In this document: positions 48,850 through 52,825 of the stretch, piece after piece
Layout: each line of letters begins with the position of its first letter
Position numbering within the stretch: the stretch's first letter is position 1
Source: Stentor coeruleus
Lineage: Eukaryota; Ciliophora; Heterotrichea; Heterotrichida; Stentoridae
NCBI GenBank assembly: GCA_001970955.1
Contig: MPUH01000460.1
Location: 1 to 52,825 of the forward strand
Reading direction: 5' to 3'
DNA: 52,825 nt
Position numbers and translations under genes: made by a program
Notes under the pieces: model-generated
Database searches by the model: none
Told to the model about the DNA's origin: nothing
The model's input: only the letters and a program-made list of their open reading frames with translations

Positions 48850-51093
48850 ATGAGTTTTGCATTCCCAAGATCGAAATTAGCCATTAAGCCCGGCCTTCCT
48901 ACAGGATCACGAAGTGCTAACAATAGTCCCCGTAATGCAAAATCCACTGAGCACAGCACAAGTGAAATGTACTCATTCGGTAGCCATCAATCACTTAACA
49001 AATCCATCTGTGCAGGACTTCTCAAAAACCTAGAAGAGCTCGGCAACAGCCTGGACGCAGTTATCAAACGTTTTAAAAACTACGACAAAGATCTATATCA
49101 ACTAATCCTCAACTGTGAAAACAACTTAAGACTAACAAAGAAAAAAGTTCTTGAAATGAGTTCAGAAGATGATCTTTTAAAACTATCTGATTCTTCTGGT
49201 ATCCAAGACATATCTACAATAATCAAACCAGATGCAAATGAATATTGTAAGTTCTTAGAATACTTAATATCCTATGAGCAAGCTAAATGTGAAATTATTA
49301 TAAGAAAAACTAAGTTTCCAAAAATAAGAATGCAAGAAGTTGATAAGGATTTATCTGAAGAGTTTATGTTAAAGTCTCCATCTAAAGTTAAAATTGTTAA
49401 ATCAAATGAAGTGCCTTTTGCTGATAAGGCTAAAAAGGAAATGACAACTTTGTTTGGTAAAATCAAAGGCAACTTGAAAAAAAATTGCAAAATGCCCGAT
49501 GAGATGGTTTTAGATATGGACCAAAGCATTGCTGAAGCTAGTATAGCTTACGAACGATCAATTGAACTTAAAAACTCATTAGAAAGCTTATCGCTAGCGG
49601 AAAACAATAAAAAATTGCTCAAAGAAAAAGAAAAAATTGAAGATTTACTGGGCAACTTGAATAAGGAGCATAAAAAACTATCAGGGAAATACTCTTATTT
49701 GATAAATAAACTTAATAAACAAGACTGCCAAATAAAATTTCAAGCTAAACTTCTAAATTCAATATCAAACAACACTTTTTCTATAAAACAGCAGTTTGTT
49801 CAGTTTATCGAAGAGATGAAATTTTATATGTCTTTATTAATGGAAAATATAAATGCTAAAACCTCTGGGGTTAAAGCTATACTTGTAGCACCAGGGTGTA
49901 TTTTACCTAAATCCTTACCTAATCCTGAAAAATTCATAGCAAAAATCGAAAGCCAGGGTCGTCCAGCGATAACTAGTGGCTTAAGGTTTGTTATAAAAGA
50001 TGAAGAAATTGATAGGACGGGGTGGCAGAGTCAAGTAAAAGAAATCGACAATTATAAAGGAAAAATACTGGAGCTTGAAAAAAAACTTAAAGAATCATTG
50101 GAGAAAATAAAAAAATACGAAATGCAACAAGAGGAATCTGAAGATTCATTAGATTTAAAGTCGAATGTTTATGATATGATTGAAATACAAAAACTCAAAG
50201 ACCAGATACGATTGTTGAATTTTAAATCTAATGAGTCTTTGACTGTACATCAAAAGGAAATTGATACTTTTAAAGCTCAGGTTTCAAGGATCAAAGCTGA
50301 AAAGTTCAGTCTTGAGGAAAGGATTAAAGCACTTAATCAGAAAATTGTTGATCTAGGAAATGAGAAAGAAAATTTACTTGAAGAAGTTGAGAAATATAAG
50401 TCTATGGCTCCAATTGTCACTTTTCAAGGACTACAGAGATTATCTGCTGATACAACCCCACCAGAATTGTCGTCAAGAAGTGAAAATGCTACAAAAGTTA
50501 ACGCTGATGATATTTTGATTTTGATTAATGATGAAATTGATGAGATTGCCGGGATTATAAAACAACATAGACTTATACAAGATGAAAAAATTGGAAGCCT
50601 TAATCTGATTAAAAAAACCATAGAATTCCTTGGGGTTTTACAAGAAGAGACCCATGATGAAAGCCAAGATTTTCTATGTTTAATTGCAAAACTTGTAAAA
50701 AACTTAAAAACCAAAGCGCAATCTTTCGATCAAAACGCTCCACGTACAGACCCAAACACATTTTTAGTAGAAAAACAATTAGAACTTTATAGGACAAAGT
50801 TAAATGATAAGAAAAATCAGTTGAATTTGCACAAACAGCAAATTTCTTTTTTGAAAAAAAGCGTTAAAGAGCTCCAAGCAGAAGTTGCAAAGGCAAATCC
50901 ATTAGACACGGAATGCATAAAAGGAATGTTTAGTAATATTATAAAAGACATCCCTTCGTTGCCTGCAAATACTGAGCAAATGGTAATGGTTTTTATGAAA
51001 ATTTTAGGTTTTTCACAAAGTGAGGTAACGAAAATTACATTTGAGCGCAAGTCTAAGAAGCCAACTGGGATCTTTAAAGGGATATTCCATTAG
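48850..51093 (+). CDS. Long coiled-coil protein
   Basis: 747 aa, intronless. The first 50 residues are basic and Ser-rich. Then come three coiled-coil blocks: 235-290 (LAENNKKLLKEKEKIEDLLG), 395-530 (GKILELEKKLKESLEKIKKY, SRIKAEKFSLEERIKALNQK) and 640-680 (RTKLNDKKNQLNLHKQQISF). A helical non-coil region at 300-390 contains VAPGCILPKSLPNPEKF. The C-terminus is basic (ERKSKKPTGIFKGIFH). The composition is that of a structural centrosome, basal-body or axoneme component. No motif is specific enough to name it. Confidence 0.75.
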   Translation: MSFAFPRSKLAIKPGLPTGSRSANNSPRNAKSTEHSTSEMYSFGSHQSLNKSICAGLLKNLEELGNSLDAVIKRFKNYDKDLYQLILNCENNLRLTKKKVLEMSSEDDLLKLSDSSGIQDISTIIKPDANEYCKFLEYLISYEQAKCEIIIRKTKFPKIRMQEVDKDLSEEFMLKSPSKVKIVKSNEVPFADKAKKEMTTLFGKIKGNLKKNCKMPDEMVLDMDQSIAEASIAYERSIELKNSLESLSLAENNKKLLKEKEKIEDLLGNLNKEHKKLSGKYSYLINKLNKQDCQIKFQAKLLNSISNNTFSIKQQFVQFIEEMKFYMSLLMENINAKTSGVKAILVAPGCILPKSLPNPEKFIAKIESQGRPAITSGLRFVIKDEEIDRTGWQSQVKEIDNYKGKILELEKKLKESLEKIKKYEMQQEESEDSLDLKSNVYDMIEIQKLKDQIRLLNFKSNESLTVHQKEIDTFKAQVSRIKAEKFSLEERIKALNQKIVDLGNEKENLLEEVEKYKSMAPIVTFQGLQRLSADTTPPELSSRSENATKVNADDILILINDEIDEIAGIIKQHRLIQDEKIGSLNLIKKTIEFLGVLQEETHDESQDFLCLIAKLVKNLKTKAQSFDQNAPRTDPNTFLVEKQLELYRTKLNDKKNQLNLHKQQISFLKKSVKELQAEVAKANPLDTECIKGMFSNIIKDIPSLPANTEQMVMVFMKILGFSQSEVTKITFERKSKKPTGIFKGIFH

Positions 51094-51483
51094 TGTAATT
51101 TGATATACATTAAAATACTATATATGAGTATAAAATATTATTATTGTGTGGAATGATTATGTGCTGTATATAAATAGTTATATTTTTTGGAAATATGCTA
51201 AAAAGTATCAAATAAAGACAGGTTTTCATATAGTGAATAATTACCCTAAGTAGGTTTTAAAATAAAGATAATATGTTAATATAATTTACTCTTTTAGTCT
51301 AGCTAAAATGACCAAATTGTATTTTCCCCGCACTTAAGTATCACTAATTTATCAACCCCAAACACAATGTCTTAAGTCTTCTCCACTCTATCAACCCCAA
51401 ACACAATGTCTTAAGTCTTCTCCACTCCTAAAAATCTAAATTCTAAATAAATATCTTTATAATCTATAAATTTTAATAAAACT
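51094..51483. other. Intergenic region with tandem duplication
   Basis: About 390 bp upstream of the last gene. It is AT-rich apart from the 39-bp duplication listed separately, which probably lies in the promoter or leader. Confidence 0.55.
51350..51427. repeat. Perfect tandem duplication, 39-bp unit
   Basis: Bases 51350-51388 are repeated exactly at 51389-51427. The unit starts TATCAACCCCAAACACAATG and ends CTCCACTC. It lies 56 bp before the ATG of the next gene, so it duplicates leader or promoter sequence. Confidence 0.92.
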
Positions 51484-52431
51484 ATGTCTGAATCTTCATG
51501 CCAAAAAATATACAAAATCTGCTGTTGTTGTTTTAAAGCAAAGAAAATTTTAAAGAACACCAGGGTATCCGTAGACAGAGAAAATATGAAATATAATGAT
51601 GCAATCAGTATCTGTAAAAGTGCAAGCATATCCTCTAATGATAAAAGCATAGATTCTGATTATAAAAGTATTCGTCTTGACAAAGAGATAGAACAATTAA
51701 ATGATGAAAACCTTAGACTTAAAAGAAAAAAACAAGAATTCGAATTACAATCTGTATCCATAAACAATTACGGAATCCTTCATAAAGAACTTGATAAAAA
51801 AGATAAATTAATCAAAGAGCTTGAAGAGTCTATAAAAACTTTAGAAGAACAATTGAAAAAAAATATGAACTATTTAAATCAATCGACTAATGTTACAGGA
51901 ATAATAAAAAGTCCAAGTGACCCTTTAATTAATTCAGGGCGTTTTAGCAAAATAAAAGCATATTCAGAACTAGATCAAGAAAAACAAAGCCTAGACCCTG
52001 AACTTAAAAATAAAATCGAATTTCTCGAGATTAATCTGGAAAATCAAAAAAAACTTAAGAATGATTTTATGTCTAATAACTCGAAAATATCGGATGATTT
52101 AAAAAAATTACATGTAAAATGTATATAGTCAAAACATATAGAAACTCTTGAGAATTTTAAAAAAACTAATGAACTTTGTAAAATTGAGCAAGAAAAGACT
52201 AAATTTTATATAGAAAAAATAGAGAATATGACTAAAGAAGCTTATATGAGAGATGAATTAAAGAATTTATTACAGGAGCAGAAAGTACTTAAAAACAATT
52301 TAGCAGAAATTTCATTCCAATATGAAGAATGCTTGCGTGAAATTGAAAAATATAAAAGAGGAACTAATGAAAATTATTACAAAAATGTGATAAATGAATT
52401 GACACAAAATTTGGATATATCTTATTGGTAG
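51484..52431 (+). CDS. Coiled-coil protein with N-terminal Cys cluster
   Basis: Two exons (51484-52113, 52129-52431) around the 15-nt intron GTAAAATGTATATAG (52114-52128) give 310 aa. The N-terminus has MSESSCQKIYKICCCCFKAK: a run of four Cys flanked by basic residues, typical of a palmitoylated membrane anchor. Residues 60-130 and 165-290 are coiled coil (IEQLNDENLRLKRKKQEFEL, LKNLLQEQKVLKNNLAEISF). No enzymatic domain. The protein probably tethers a coiled-coil structure to a membrane, and the DHHC enzyme class could modify it. Both points are inference. Confidence 0.75.
52114..52128 (+). other. 15-nt spliceosomal intron
   Basis: GTAAAATGTATATAG, between codons. It ends in an in-frame TAG, so splicing is needed to join the two halves of the coiled coil (KKLH to SKHIETLENF). 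Confidence 0.88.
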
Positions 52432-52825
52432 TGATATTAAAGGGAGATTTAGTTAAGGAATTAATAAAATGATACTAAGATTTGAGGATTTTGAATAAAC
52501 CAAAGCTTTTGGGGTTGCTTTACAATTTAAACTTTGTTATTCTGAGTGTAATTATAGTTTTTAAAATTAGAGGTGTTTCTAAGTATAAAAGCAAGCCAGG
52601 ATGCTTATTTTACTTAGGATTAGGTTGTATAAATGAATAATCATTGAGATATAATTTTTATACTTCAAAGTGATTAGCATAAGGACTGTACTTTATAGTT
52701 GCTGATGAATAATCTAGATATACAAATGATTTTATATTTATCTAATTGTAGATCATGGTAGATAGACTTGAATCATAATATTTTTATTGTTAAGTTTGCA
52801 CATTTGTAATTAATTATTGGGAAAA
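52432..52825. other. Right edge of window, no gene seen
   Basis: About 390 bp of AT-rich sequence after the last stop codon. No telomere repeat is present, so the chromosome continues beyond the window. Confidence 0.5.

Noticed and set aside
1-52825. UGA read as Trp (Blepharisma-type code)
   Set aside because: Long frames contain no in-frame TGA, conserved Trp are all TGG, and the ATPase homologue ends at a TGA where its family ends.
1-52825. CRISPR array, IS element, viral or toxin gene
   Set aside because: No repeat-spacer pattern, transposase, integrase, capsid or toxin-like frame was seen. The repeats found are simple two-copy tandems.

Overview
This is the left end of a macronuclear chromosome from a heterotrich ciliate, most likely a Stentor. 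The first 17 bases are the telomere repeat CCCTAACA. The DNA is AT-rich with short intergenic spacers. Long reading frames use TAA, TAG and TGA only as stops (standard code, which argues against Blepharisma, where UGA is Trp). Ten spliceosomal introns of 15 or 16 nt, all GT...AG with a branch-like A six or seven bases from the end, join reading frames that look separate at first sight. Tiny introns, this telomere repeat and the standard code are established Stentor traits. The species is my inference.

Layout. 0-10 kb: an N-myristoylated ubiquitin-like protein, a P3A-type H+-ATPase homologue that has lost its phosphorylated Asp, a Rab-like protein with damaged GTP motifs, tubulin cofactor C, a decayed gene, and PP6 phosphatase. 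10-20 kb: a kinase pseudogene, an 839-aa LRR protein (three exons), an RCC1-repeat protein, a PKD2-type channel (three exons, 843 aa) and a DHHC palmitoyltransferase. 20-30 kb: a small membrane protein, a cytosolic carboxypeptidase (tubulin deglutamylase family), a uL11m pseudogene, eEF1B-gamma, RPB12 and a type I membrane protein. 30-40 kb: an assembly gap with an artificial 64-bp duplication, a coiled-coil protein, a TTLL3-like tubulin glycylase, RPS28, a cyclic-nucleotide-binding channel with a zinc knuckle, and a tRNA-Ile whose intron carries telomere sequence. 40-52.8 kb: MON2 (with a possible splice-controlled fusion to a small membrane ORF), two basic ciliate-type proteins, an RCC1-filamin-coiled-coil protein and two coiled-coil proteins.

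How the genes fit together. There is no operon or single pathway. Several products belong to the ciliary and tubulin machinery (TBCC, CCP, TTLL3, PKD2, coiled-coil and RCC1 proteins), as expected of a heavily ciliated cell. The rest are housekeeping (PP6, eEF1B-gamma, RPB12, RPS28, MON2, tRNA). Convergent neighbours can be only 10-12 bp apart. The points most worth checking are the pseudoenzymes, the telomere-bearing tRNA intron, the MON2 switch intron, and the decayed genes in what should be a streamlined somatic genome.
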